Source: Pseudomonas sp. 21
Lineage (GTDB): Bacteria > Pseudomonadota > Gammaproteobacteria > Pseudomonadales > Pseudomonadaceae
Length of the DNA stretch: 64,000 nt
Reading direction: 5' to 3'
Assembly: GCF_000955805.1 (NCBI RefSeq)
Contig: NZ_JYOA01000001.1
Location: forward strand, 184,710 to 248,709
The position numbers were made by a program, and so were the translations under genes. The notes beneath the pieces are model-generated. The model saw nothing but the letters and a program-made list of their open reading frames with translations. It did no database searches and was not told the DNA's origin. This document shows, piece after piece, positions 16,780-29,100 of this stretch. The number at the start of each line of letters is the position of its first letter. Position 1 is the stretch's first letter.

Positions 16780-18928
16780 GGACGGCTCCTTCCTGTCCGG
16801 GAATGTGTACGGTGCGGTCCTTGACGATCTGGTCCAGCGCGCCGTCCATCACCACCTTGCCCTGGCTGAGCACCACGGCACGGGTGGCCACGGCGAGCAT
16901 GGTTTTCTTGTGCGTGGTCATCACCAGGGTGCGGCCAACCAGCCAGCGCTGCAGGTAGCCGATGACGTGCAGCTCGGTGCTCTGGTCGAAGGTCGCGGTG
17001 GGCTCGTCGAGCAGCACCACGGGCGGGTCCTGCAGCAGCACGCGGGCCAGCCCCACGGCCTGGCGCTGGCCGCCGGAAAGGCTGCCGTTGCCCAGCAGCG
17101 GCAGGTCGAGCCCCAGTGGGTGCGAACGGACGAAATCGCCCAGGCCGACGCCATCCAGTGCCTCGAACAGCTCCTCGTCGCTGATCGCCGCGCCTTCCAG
17201 GTTGAGGTTGTCGCGCAGGGTGCCGTAGAACAGCGCCACATCCTGAGGCAGGTAGCCGATATGGCGGCGGCGGTCGGATGGGTCGATCTGCGCGATGGCC
17301 AGGTCATCCAGCAGCAGGCGGCCGGACTGTGCGTCGTACAACCCGGCCAGCAAGCGCAGCAGGGTCGATTTTCCGGCACCGTTGCCGCCCAGCAGCGCGA
17401 CGCGCTCGCCGGGGCGAATCTCCAGCGCGGCGATGTCTACCGCTGGCGGGTTCTCGCCGTGGGCCAGCTTCAGCGCCTCCAGGCGATAGTGCCCGGCGAG
17501 CCGCTCCTTGCGCACGAAGCGCTTGTCCTGCGGGCGCTCCATGGGCGCCTTCATCAGCTGGTCGAGCCCCTCCATGGCGACCTTGGTGTGCTGCCAGCGA
17601 CCAAGGATGCCCGCGGCCTGGGACAGCGGCGCCACCGCGCGAGCGGCGAGGATGGAACAGGCCACCAGCGCACCGACGCTCAGCTCGCCCTCGCTGATGC
17701 GGTACACGCCGAACACCACCACGCCGACGTAGCACAGCTGCTGCACGATACTCGCGCCATAGGACAGCGCCGTGGTCAGCGTGTGGGTGCGCATGGCGTT
17801 GCCGGCCAGTTGCGCGGTGAGGTTTTCCCAGAGGTGCAGGCAGCGGCCCTCGGCGCGGGTGGCCTTGACCGATTCGAGGTTCTCGATGGATTCGAGCAGG
17901 ATGCCGTTCTTCACCGCGCCTTCGCGCAGGTTCTCCCGCGACAGCCGCGCCAGCACGCCCTGGCAGAAGAGCCCGGGGATCAGCATCAGCAACGCCGCCA
18001 CCGCCGGCACCCAGACCAGGTGCCCGCCGATCAGCGCGATGATCAGCAGGAACAGCAGCACGAACGGCAGGTCGCTGATCATCGCGGCGCTGGAGGCAGT
18101 GAAGAATTCGCGCACGCCCTCGAACTCGCGCACCTGCGTGCTGAAAGCCCCCACCGAGCCGGGCTTGGCCGCCAGCCGGGTGTTGAGCACGCGCTCGAAC
18201 AGCAGCGTGGAGAGCTGCAGGTCGATGCGCTTGCTCATGGTGGTCAGCAGATGCCCGCGCAACCCGCGAATCACACCCTCCAGCACGATGGCCAGGCCGA
18301 CGCCGGTGGCGAGGATCCACAAGGTATCCATGGCCGCGTTGGGCACCACTCGGTCGTACACCTGCATGGCGAAGAGCGCCGAAGCAATCGCCAGCAGGTT
18401 CGCCATCATCGCCGCCATGGCGACTTCGAAATAGGAACGCCAGAGCCGCTTCAACGGGCCGAAGAACCAGTGGTCCGGCTCGCGCCTGGCGAAATCGCCG
18501 ACGCGCCCGTCCGCGCGGTAACGGCACTTGGCGAAGATCGCCACGCCGCTGTAGCGATGCTCCAGCTCCGCCAGCGCAATCCGTTCGACACCGCCATCGC
18601 TGTGCGGCACCAGCACGCTGGCCGTCTGCTCGTCCTGCTCGCAGAGCACCAGGGTGCCGCCGTCTTCGAGTAGCAGCAGCGCGGGCAGCAGGTAGTTGTC
18701 CATCTTCGCCAGGGCCAGGCGCTCGACCCGCGCGACCATGTCCGCGCGGCGCAGGGCGCGGGGAACGAATCGCAGCGGCAGGCGACCCTGGTGCAGCGGC
18801 ATGCCCTCCCCCAGCTCGGCGACACCCAGCGGCCGCCCCAGTTGGCGGCAGAGCAGCGAAAGCCCCTGGCGCAGCGGATCAACCTCGGCCTCGTGGTCCG
18901 CCAGCAGTGCCACATTTTCGGCGTTCAT
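16769..18928 (-). CDS. bapC: Type I secretion ABC transporter with C39-like domain
   Basis: The 719-residue exporter has an N-terminal C39-peptidase-like domain (about 1-140). It lacks an evident catalytic cysteine at the normal position, as in transporters of RTX adhesins. A six-helix membrane domain occupies about 160-450. The ATPase has Walker A GGNGAGKS at 514-521, signature LSGGQ at 617-621 and Walker B VVLLDEP at 637-643. The start codon overlaps the stop of the TolC-like gene (ATGA). It should export the adhesin encoded first in the operon in one step across both membranes. Confidence 0.9.
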   Translation of the reverse strand: MNAENVALLADHEAEVDPLRQGLSLLCRQLGRPLGVAELGEGMPLHQGRLPLRFVPRALRRADMVARVERLALAKMDNYLLPALLLLEDGGTLVLCEQDEQTASVLVPHSDGGVERIALAELEHRYSGVAIFAKCRYRADGRVGDFARREPDHWFFGPLKRLWRSYFEVAMAAMMANLLAIASALFAMQVYDRVVPNAAMDTLWILATGVGLAIVLEGVIRGLRGHLLTTMSKRIDLQLSTLLFERVLNTRLAAKPGSVGAFSTQVREFEGVREFFTASSAAMISDLPFVLLFLLIIALIGGHLVWVPAVAALLMLIPGLFCQGVLARLSRENLREGAVKNGILLESIENLESVKATRAEGRCLHLWENLTAQLAGNAMRTHTLTTALSYGASIVQQLCYVGVVVFGVYRISEGELSVGALVACSILAARAVAPLSQAAGILGRWQHTKVAMEGLDQLMKAPMERPQDKRFVRKERLAGHYRLEALKLAHGENPPAVDIAALEIRPGERVALLGGNGAGKSTLLRLLAGLYDAQSGRLLLDDLAIAQIDPSDRRRHIGYLPQDVALFYGTLRDNLNLEGAAISDEELFEALDGVGLGDFVRSHPLGLDLPLLGNGSLSGGQRQAVGLARVLLQDPPVVLLDEPTATFDQSTELHVIGYLQRWLVGRTLVMTTHKKTMLAVATRAVVLSQGKVVMDGALDQIVKDRTVHIPGQEGAVHGQ

Positions 18929-20172
18929 CAGGAGGCTCCCGGGGCCAGGTGGTTTTCCAGCAGCGGCCCGAGCAGGCCGACCTGCGCGGCGGCGCGGTAC
19001 TCCACGCGCTTGCGTTCGAAGCGCAGGTTGGCCAGCTGGCGTTCGGCCTCGAAGCGCTCGCGCTGCACGTTGAGCAGGTCGATCACATCGCGCCGGCCGA
19101 CTTCGAACTGGTCACGGTAGACGCCACTGACCTGCTCCGATTCGTGCACTTGCTGTACCAGCGAATCCTGTCGCCAGCGCAGGGTGTCGTCGGTGTCGAA
19201 GAGCGTCTGCAGCTTGCGCCTGATATCGCGCTGCATGGCGTCACGGGTCCAGCGGGTGGACTCCAGGTGTTGTTGGGCGGCGGTGGGGCGGCGGAAGTTG
19301 GAGAGGCCCTCGAAGGTATCCATGCGCAGGCGCAACGACACCACCGAGTCGTTCTCCAGGTGCCCGCCGATCTCCCGGCGCAGCGACGAGGCCTCCAGGT
19401 TCACCTGCGGCAGCAGCGAGGCCTTGCTCTCGCGCAGCTTGGCCTCGGCCACCTCGGCGTCTTCGGCGGCCTTGCGATAGAGCGGGCTGTCAACGATCAG
19501 GCGGTTCATGTCGGTACCGACCAGGTAGCGTTGCATGGACAGTGGCTCCGGTTCGGCGAGGTCGGCCGGCGGTTTGCCGACCAGCACCTCGTACTGGTTG
19601 CGGGCGTCCTGCAGGGCGCCCTTCTCCAGCGCCAGTTGTTCCTGCGCGCGAGACAGTTCGAGGTTGGCCCGGTCCAGCTCGCTGCGGTCGGAGTAGCCGT
19701 CGCCACCGCGCGCCCGGGTCATCTCGCGGATGTCACCCAGGCGCTGGATGTGCTCGCGCACCGTCTCGATCCGCGCCTGGGCGGCGAGCACGTCGAGGTA
19801 GGTCTCGGTGATGTCCAGTGCCGCATCCTCGCGGCTCACCAGCGCGCTCTCGTCGAGCTGGCGGTGGGTGGCCCTGGCGCTGTCCACCTTGCTCTTCATC
19901 CGGCCCCAGTCGTAGAGCATCTGGGACGCGGTGAGGTCGTAGACCACCTCGCCGAAGTCGAACTCGTCGGGCCCGCCGGACATGCTCACCTGCGGGTAGT
20001 AGCCGCCCTTGCTGATCTCCACATCGGTCTTGCCGCGCTCCGCTTCCGCCACCGCGGCGCGCACCTCAGGATGGATGGCGAGGCCGGCGCGCACAGCCTC
20101 ATCCAGCGTCTGTCCCTGGCCTGCCGCGCTCACCAGCAGCAGGCCGTACAACCAGGCGTTGCGTTGCGTCAT
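18928..20172 (-). CDS. bapB: TolC-like outer-membrane secretion channel
   Basis: The 414-residue protein has a weak signal peptide (about 1-21, ending GQG/QT) and the repeated helical and beta layout of TolC-family factors. LTASQMLYDWGRMKSKV and FEVGRRDVIDLLNVQRERFEAE are the family hallmarks of the two halves. It would be the outer-membrane exit of the type I system. It begins 15 nt after the adhesin stop and overlaps the ABC gene by 1 nt, so the four genes form a single operon. Confidence 0.9.
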   Translation of the reverse strand: MTQRNAWLYGLLLVSAAGQGQTLDEAVRAGLAIHPEVRAAVAEAERGKTDVEISKGGYYPQVSMSGGPDEFDFGEVVYDLTASQMLYDWGRMKSKVDSARATHRQLDESALVSREDAALDITETYLDVLAAQARIETVREHIQRLGDIREMTRARGGDGYSDRSELDRANLELSRAQEQLALEKGALQDARNQYEVLVGKPPADLAEPEPLSMQRYLVGTDMNRLIVDSPLYRKAAEDAEVAEAKLRESKASLLPQVNLEASSLRREIGGHLENDSVVSLRLRMDTFEGLSNFRRPTAAQQHLESTRWTRDAMQRDIRRKLQTLFDTDDTLRWRQDSLVQQVHESEQVSGVYRDQFEVGRRDVIDLLNVQRERFEAERQLANLRFERKRVEYRAAAQVGLLGPLLENHLAPGAS

Positions 20173-20187
20173 GCAGTCTTTCCTTCC

Positions 20188-23100
20188 TCAGGACACGACG
20201 ACGTGGACGGTGTTCTCCTCCACCAGCAGCGTGGTGTTGCCGAATGTGTAGACGTCGTAGCTGATGCCGCCGTGGACCTGGTTGACTCCGGTATCCACCG
20301 CCCCCCTCGCGTTCAGCGTGTCGTTGGCGTCGCCGGTCACCTGCAGGACGTTGTTGGCATCGGTGACCGCATCCACCTGGGCGGCGGTGAGCGTCAGGCT
20401 GCCGCCGGTGTCGCCCTTGCCCATGTCCACCCGCTCGATGTTGGTCCAGGTACCGGTTCCCACCGCGCCGTAGTTGAGGCTGATGCCGTGGTCGAGCATC
20501 ACGGTGTCGAAGCCGACCCCGCCATCGATGCTCTTGAAGTTGGTGGCCTGCAGCTGGATGGTGTCGTTGCCGTCGCCCGCCTGCACGATGTCGCCGGTGC
20601 CGACATGGAGGAACAGGTCCGCCCCGGCATTGCCGTAGAAGTGCTCGGAGCCGCTCTGCCCGACGAACACGTCGGCGCCCGCCGTGCCGGTGACGCTGAC
20701 CTCGCCGATCGCCAGGCTCAGGCCGCTGCCCGTCAGCGCGATGCCATAGGTCGCACTCTGGTGGCCGCTGGCGTCGTAGGCGATCAGTTGCAGGCTGAGC
20801 TGGCTGCCCAGGTTGAGCAGCCCGGTGACCGAGAGGCCGAGTTGCGCCAGCAGGTCCGGTGCCAACAGGTTGATGGTGAAGTGGCCGGTGGCGTCGACGA
20901 TGGGGTGCAGTGTCACGTTGACCGCCGGCGTGATCACCTGGACCGCCAGGCTGCCCCCGGCGACCGCCGTACCGCTGAGCCCCAGCACCGGCGGCAGCAG
21001 CCCGACCGCGAGGCCGAATCCGCCGAGGACCACGGTGTTCTGCGTGAGCACGTTCTCCAGGTTGATGCTCGCCAGGTTGCCGACGTTGCCGGCGGCATCG
21101 CGGGAGCCCACCGACACGCTGGCATCCAGCAACTGGTCCCAGGTCAGGTTCAGGCCAAGCCCGCTGAACAGATCCACCTGGGCGAGGCCCGCATTGCTGG
21201 CGGTGAGCTCGGTGTGCGAGGTCAGCCCGCTGACGTTCACGTCGACCGTCAGCGTGCTGTTGGCTTCGCCGCTGATGCCCAGCAGGTTGCTCGCCAGCGA
21301 CAGCACCGGCGTGGTCGGCGCGATGGTGTCGAGGGTGAAGCTTGCCGGGGTCGCCGCCAGCCCGCCGTTGACGTCGGCCGTGACGGTCGCCGCGCCCTGC
21401 GGGATCGCCGCCACGCCAGCAGTCGGGAGCATGCTCACCAGTACCACGCCTGCGGTGATTTCTGCCGCCGTGAGCACATGGGCCTGGCTGAAGCTGTAGC
21501 CGCCGGGGCCGTTGTAGCGCAGGGTCAGGGTCTGCCCGGCGCGGGCGCCGGCGGTCAGGCCCACGCGTACCTGGATGCCGTCGGAAAGCTCGGCCTTGTT
21601 GATGTAGCCGTCGGCGGCCTCGGCAATGGTCAGCAGCGGGCGCGTAAGGTCCGGCGCCTGGATCTGGATGGCCGCCCCGGTATTGCCGGCGGCATCCACC
21701 GCGTTGACCGTCAGCAACTGCCCCGCCGTCAGCGCCGGGCTGAAGTTGACGGTGAAGTTGCCGCTGCCGTTGGCCTGCACGGTGATCGGGTTGGCCGTGT
21801 CGCCGTTGATGATTACCTTCACCGTGCTGTTGGCCTCGGCGATGCCGGTGAGCAGCGTGCCGTTGGCGGTCACGCTCAGGCTGCCGGGAGCGACCGGCGC
21901 CACGCTGTCGACGCCGACGGTGGTCGCCAGGCTGGTGTTGCCGGCGGCGTCCTTGGCCGTCACGCTGACCTGGGTGTTGTTCGCCAGTGGGCTGCCGGGG
22001 GTGAAGCTCCAGTTCCCGCTGGCATCGGCGGTGACCTGCGCGATGATGGCGCCGCCGACCTTGAGGATCACCGTCGAGCCGATCTCCGCCGTACCGCTGA
22101 GGACCGTGCCATTGCTCGGCGCGACCACCGGCGCGGTCGGCGCCACGGCATCCACCGTGACGTTGGCGGCAGCACTGGCGTTGCCCACGGCATCCTTGGC
22201 CACCACGCTGACCTGCACACCATTGGCCAGAGCCGCGCCGGGAGCGAAGCTCCACTGGCCCTGGGCATTGGCGGTGACCTGGCCGATGACGTTGCCACCC
22301 ACGCTGAGCACCACCGTGGAACCCGCCTCGGCAATACCGGCGAGCAGCGCGCCGTTGCTTGGATTGACCACGGGCAGCGCCGGCGGCAGCGCATCCACCG
22401 TGGTGGTGGCGGCAACCAGGCTGACATTGCCGGCGGCGTCCTTGGCCAGCGCGCTGACTACCACGCCATTACCCACCGGCGTGGTCGGGTTGAAGATCCA
22501 GATGCCGCTGGCATTGGCCGTGACCTGACCGAGCAGCGCGCCATTGGCACCGCTGATGATCACCGTCGAATTGGCTTCGGCGGTGCCGCTGAAGGTGATG
22601 CCGTTGCTGGCGGCAATGGTCGGCGTATTGGGCGCAACGCTATCCACCGTAACGACGGCCGCGACGCTGGTATTGCCTGTCGCGTCCTTGGCCACCACGC
22701 TGACCTGCACGCCGTTGGCCAGGGGCACACCGGAGGTGTAGCTCCACTTGCCGGAGCCGTCGACGGCGACCTGGGCGATGGTCACGCCACCCACGCTGAG
22801 CACCACCGTGCTGCCGGCCTCCGCCGTCCCGAGGATCTGGCTGCCATTGCTCGGCGAGACCACCGGTACGTTCGGTGCCACCGCGTCCACCACCAGGGTC
22901 GCGGCGCCACTGAGGTTGTTACTGGCATCGCGGGCGACGGCGTTGATCACGGTGCCGTCGGCCAACGGCGTGCCAGGGGTGAAGCTCCAGTTGCCGTTGG
23001 CATCGGCACTGACCTGGCCAATGGGCAGGCCACCGGTGGTGGTCAGGATGATGGTCGCATTGGCCTCGGCGGTGCCACTGATGACCGTGCCGTTGCTAGG

Positions 23101-26100
23101 TGTGATCACCGGGACCGCCGGCAGGCTGGAGTCGATGACGACGCTGGTCGTCAGGCTGACGTTGCCAACCGCGTCGCGAGCGCTGATCACGACTTCCAGG
23201 CCGTTGGCCAGCGGCGAGTCCGGCACGTAGTGCCAGTTGCCGTTGGCATCGGCCTGGACCGAGCCGATCAGGTTGCCCAGGCCATCGCGCAGGAGGACCG
23301 TGGCGTTGGCTTCGGCAGTACCCGCCAGCACGGCGCCATCGCTGGGCGTGACGGTGGGCACCAGCGGTGCCAGGGCATCGATGGTGACACTGGCACTCGC
23401 GCTCAGGTTGCCCGTGGCATCCACCGCCACGGCGTCCACGACCGTGCCGTTGGCCAGCGCCGAGGGCACCGGGAACGACCAGGTGCCATCGCCCTGCACC
23501 GAGACCCGTGCCAGTTCCACGCCATTGACGCTGAGCACCACGGTGACACCCAGTTCGGCGCTGCCGCTGAGCAGCGTGCCGTTGCTGGGGTCGATCACCG
23601 GCGGTTCGGGTGCCTGACTGTCGACCACGGTGGAAGCGGACCCGCTGGTGTTGCCGGCGGCGTCCTGGGCCACGGCGGTGACCGTAGTGCCGTTGGCCAG
23701 CGCAGGGCTCGGGGTGAACTCCCAGTCACCGCTGCCGTCGGCCCGGGTGGTGCCGATGAGGTTGCCGTTGCCGTCGGTGAGGACAACGGTGGCATTGGCC
23801 TCGGCGGTGCCGGCCAGTTCGGTGCCGTTGCTGGGTTCGATGGTCGGCGGCGGCGGTGCGACGTTGTCGACCGTGGTGCTGACCGGGCTGCTGGTGTTGC
23901 CGACCGCATCCCGGCTGGCGGCCTGGATGACCACGCCATTGCCCAGCGGCGTGGACGGATCGAAGGACCAGTTGCCCGCGCCGTCGGCGACGGTGGTGCC
24001 GATGGGACTGCCGCTGCCATCGGTGAGCACCACGGTGACGCCGGCCGTGGCCGTGCCGGTGATGTGCACGCCATTGCTCGGATCGATGGTCGGGCTGGCC
24101 GGTGCCACGGCGTCCACCGTGGTACTGGCCGAACCGCTGGTGTTGCCGGCGGCATCCCGCGCCACGACGTTGACCACGGTGCCATCGGGCAGCGGTGTTC
24201 CAGGCACGAAGGCCCACTGCCCGGAACCGTTGGCGGTGACCTGGCCGATGGAGTTGCCGTTGCCGTCGGTGAGGATGACCGTGGCGTTGGCTTCGGCGGT
24301 GCCGGCGAGCAGCGCACCGTTGCTCGCATCGATGGTCGGTGTGGGTGGCGCGAGGTTATCGACCGTGGTCACGGCCGCGACACTGGTGTTGCCGGTGGCA
24401 TCCTGCGCCACTGCGTTGACGACAGTGCCGTTGGCCAGGGCGGTGCCGGGGGTGAAGGTCCAGCTGCCGCTGCCGTTGGTGATGGCCTGGCCGATCACAT
24501 TGCCGTTGCCGTCGGTGAGCAGCACGGTGGAATTGATCTCCGCCGTGCCGTGCAGTTCGGTGCCATTGCTCGCCGCGATGGTCGGCGCGCCAGGTGCGAC
24601 CGAGTCCACCGTGGTGCTGACGCTGTTGCTGGTGTTGCCGGCGGCATCCTTGGCTTGAGCGTTGACCACGCTGCCATTGGCCAGGCCCGGGCTGACCGCC
24701 AGGCTCCAGGCGCCATTGCCGTCGGCGCGTACCTGGCCGATGGCATTGCCGCTGCCGTCGGTGAGCAGCACCAGCGCATTGGCTTCGGCGGTACCGGTGA
24801 GCAGCGTGCCGTTGCTCAGGTTGATGGTCGGGTCGGCCGGCGCAGTGGTGTCCACCACGGTGCTGACCGACGAGCTCTGGTTGCCGGCCGCATCCACCGA
24901 GACAGCGTTGACCGTCGTGCCGTTGGGCAGGGCCGGCGATGGCGTGTAGGTCCACTTGCCGTTGCCATCGACGCTGACCTGGGCAATCGAATTGCCGTTG
25001 CCGTCGGTGAGCACGACGCTCGATCCGGCCTCGCCGGTACCGCTGAGGATGCTGCCGTTGCTGGGCAGGATGGTCGGCGTGGTCGGCGCCGTGGTATCGA
25101 CCACGGTGTTGACCAGGGTGCTGGTGTTGCCGGCGGCATCCTGGGCCACGGCATTCACCGTGGTGCCACCCACCAGCGGCGGGTTGGGCGTGAAGCTCCA
25201 CTGCCCGGTGCTGGCGTTGGCGACCACCTGGCCGATGGGGCTGCCGTTGCCGTCGGTGAGGAGGACCGTCGCGCCAGGCTCGGCGCTGCCGGTCACCAGG
25301 TTGCCGTTGCTGGCGTTGATGGTCGGGGCGATGGGCGCCAGCGCATCCACCGTGGTGCTGGCGGGCGGGCTGGCATTACCGGCGGCATCCTGCGCGATGG
25401 CATTGACCACCGTGCCGTTGGCCAGCGGCGCAACCGGGGAGAAGCTCCAGTGCCCGGTGCCATCGGCGATGGTCTGCCCCACGGAGTTGCCGTTGCCATC
25501 GGCGAGGATCACCGTGCTGCCGGCCTCGGCGGTGCCGCTGAGCTCGATGCCATTGCTCGCGACTATGGTCGGGGCATCGGGCGCCTGGGCGTCGATGACG
25601 ATACCGGTGGTACCGCTCAGCCGCGGACCGTCCACCACCAGCGCGGAAATCTGCGAGCCATTGGCGATGGCCACGGGCGGAGTCCAGCTCCACTTGCCGT
25701 CGCCATCGGCGCTGACCTCGATCAGCGTGGCGCCATTGCCATCGAGAATGCGCACCAGGGCATTCGCCTCGGCGGTGCCACTGATGACCACGCCGTTGCT
25801 GGGGTTGATGACCGGAGCGCTCGGCAGAGAACTGTCGATCAGCGTGGTGGCCGGCGGGCTGATGTTGCCCGCGGCGTCGCGAGCCACCGCGCTGACCACG
25901 CTGCCATTGTCCAGCGGGCCGCCGGGCGTGAAGGTCCAGTTGCCGCCGGCATCCGCCGTGGCCTGGCCGATGGGGAGGCCGTTGCCGTCGGTGAGGATGA
26001 CGGTGCTACCCGCCTCCGCCGTGCCGCTGAGCACCTCGCCGTTGCTCACGCTGAGGGTTGGCGCGGCTGGCGGAGCGGCGTCGATGGTGACGCTGGACGG

Positions 26101-29100
26101 CGTGCTCTGGTTACCGGCGGCGTCCCGTGCGACCACCTGCAGCACGTCGCCATCGCCGGGCTGCGGGCTGGGGTTGAGCGTCCACTTGCCATCCGGGCCG
26201 GTGGTGGCGCGGCCCAGTTCCTGCCCGCCCGCAGTGGAGACAATGACGGTGCTGCCCACTTCCGCCGTACCGCTGACCACGCTGCCGTTGCTTGCCGCGA
26301 CCGTGGGCACCGCCGGAGGCGTGGCATCGATGATGATGCTCGCCACCGAACTGGAATTGCCGGCGGCGTCCTGGGCGATCACGTCGATCTTCGTGCCGTC
26401 GGCCAGTGGCGGGGTCGGGGTGAAGGTCCAGTTGCCGTCCGGGTCGGTCGTGGCCTGGCCAATCAGCACGTTGTTGGCGTAGACGAGGGTGATGGTACTG
26501 GCGATCTCCGAGGTCCCGGTGATCACCGTACCGTTGCTCGGGTCGATGCTCGGCGCCGGCGGTGCGGAGGAGTCCACCACCACGCTGTCGCTGCCGCTGG
26601 TGTTGCCGGCGGCGTCCCGCGCCACCGCGCTGACGGTCACGCCATTGCCCACCGGGGTGGCGGCGGTCAGGCTCCAGTGGCCTTCGGCATCCACCAGGGC
26701 GCGGCCGATCTCGCCGTTCGGCCCGCTGAGAATCACGGTGCTGCCGGCCTCGGCGGTGCCCGTGAAGGTGGTGCCGTTGCTCGGATGGATGTCCGGCACG
26801 CCGGGGGCCAGGCCGTCCACGGTGCCGCTGACGATCGGTGTGGCGTTGCCGGCCGCGTCGGTGCCCTGCACCGAGATGGCCGTACCATCGGCGATCGGGC
26901 TGCCGGGCGTGTAGCTCCAGCGCCCGTCCGGGCCGACCTGCACGCGAGCGACTTCGCTGCCGGCGACGCTGATGACGACCGTGCTGCCGATTTCGCCGGT
27001 GCCGCCCAGTGCCGAGCCATTGCTCGGGTCGAGGGTTGGTGTGCTGGGGGCGCTGGAATCCACCGTCACCTGCACCGGCCCGCTCTCGTTACCGGCAGCA
27101 TCGCGGGCGACGATGGTCACCACGGTGCCGTCGGCCAGGGGTTGGTCCGGGGTGAAGGCCCAGTTGCCACCCGCGCCCACCGTGACCTGCCCCAGCGCAT
27201 TGCCGGCACCATCGGTGAACACCAGGGTGCTGCCCTCTTCCCCCGTGCCGCTGAGCACGGTGCCGTTGCTCGGCTCGGCGACGGGAGTCGTCGGCGCGCT
27301 GGTGTCGATGGTCACCGTTGTGCCATTGCTGGGGTTGCCGGCCGCGTCGGTGGCGACCACGGTCACGCTGCTGCCATCGGGCAACGGCGACGCCGGGGTG
27401 ATGCTCCAGTTGCCCTGGCCGTCGGCGGTGGTCTGGCCCAGCGGATTGTTGTTGCTGTCGGTCACCGTGACGGTGCTGCCCGGTTCGGCGGTACCGCTGA
27501 TCTGCGTGCCGTTACCGGGGTTCACCACCGGGTCGGCTGGCGGCGTGCTGTCGATGGTCACCGTGGTGGTGCCGCTGCGGTTGCCGGAGGAATCCACGGC
27601 GACGACGCTCAGGGTCGCGCCATCGGGCAGCGGTGCGCTCGGGGTATAGCTCCAGGTTCCGCCGGGGCCGACCGGCACCTCGGCGATCACCTGGCCGTTG
27701 GCAGAGATCACTACCACCTGTGCATTGGGTTCGGCCGTGCCGCTCAGCTCGGCGCCGGTGCTGGGGGTGACCACCGGCGCCGCCGGCGGCTGTGCGTCGA
27801 CGATCACGCCGGCGGTGCCGCTTTCGTTGCCCGCCGCGTCGCGGGCCATCACCGTCACCTGGGTAGCGTTGGGCAGCGCCGGTTGCGGCGCGAAGCTCCA
27901 GGCACCGCCGCCATCGGCGATGGCCTCGCCGATCAGGTTGCCGCCAGCGTCGCGGATGATCACCGTGGCGTTCGCCTCGGCGGTGCCGGTCAGCAGCTGG
28001 CCATTGCTCGGATCGACCACCGGCGTCGGCGGCGCCACGGAGTCCACCGTGGTCGTCGCCGGCTGGCTGACATTGCCGGCCGCATCGGTCGCGGTGACGT
28101 TGACCACCGTGCCATTGGGCAAGGCCGTGCCGGGCGTGAAGGTCCACTGGCCGTTCCCGCCTGCCGTGACTACGGCGATGGGGTTGCCGTTGCCGTCGCT
28201 CAGCGTGACCGTCGAGCCTGGCTCCGCCGAGCCCGTCAGGGTGGCGCCCGTGCTGCCATTGATGGTGGGCGCGGCCGGCGCCACGGAGTCCACCGTACCG
28301 ACCACGGGTACGCTCTCGTGACCACTGACCGGGTCGACGGCCACCACCTGGTAATCGGAGCCGTTGGCCAGCGGCGAAGCCGGCGTGACACTCCAGTTGC
28401 CGTCGCCATCGGCGGTAGTGCGGCCAATCTCGTTGCCATTGGCGTCACGCACTATCACCTGCTGGCCGGCCTCGGCGGTCCCGCTGATGACGCTGCCGTT
28501 GCTCGCATCCGGTGTCGGCGGCGTGGTCAGGTTGCTGTCCACCGTGGTGGTGGTTTCCGCGCCGACGTTGCCGGCCGCATCGCGCACTGCCAGCCGCAGC
28601 ACGAAACCACTGGGCAGCGCCTGGCTGAAGCGGAACAGCCAGAAGCCATTGAGGCCTACCGCCGCCTCACCCAGCGGCTGCCCGGAAGCGTCCATGATCA
28701 GCACGGTGCTGCCCGGCTCGGCGGTCCCGCTGATCTGCGTGCCATTGCTCGGCCCGACCGAGGGCGCATTGGGCGGCAGGTTGTCGACGGTAATCTGACC
28801 GACCTGACTGACGTTACCGGCTGCGTCAGTCGCGGTGGCGCGCACCTGCGTGCCGTTGCCCAGAGGAGTGCCCGGCGTGAACGACCAGTCCCCGGTGACC
28901 GGGTCGGCCGCGACCTGGGCGATGGGATTGCCGTTGCCATCGGTGAGCGTCACCGTGCTGCCGGGCTCGGCGATGCCATGCAGCACGTCGCCGTTGCTCG
29001 CGTCGATCTGCGGGGCATTGGGCGCCTGGCGGTCCACGATCACGGGAGTCGGCTGGCCGACGTTGCCGGCAGCATCGCGGGCGACCACGGAAATCTGCGT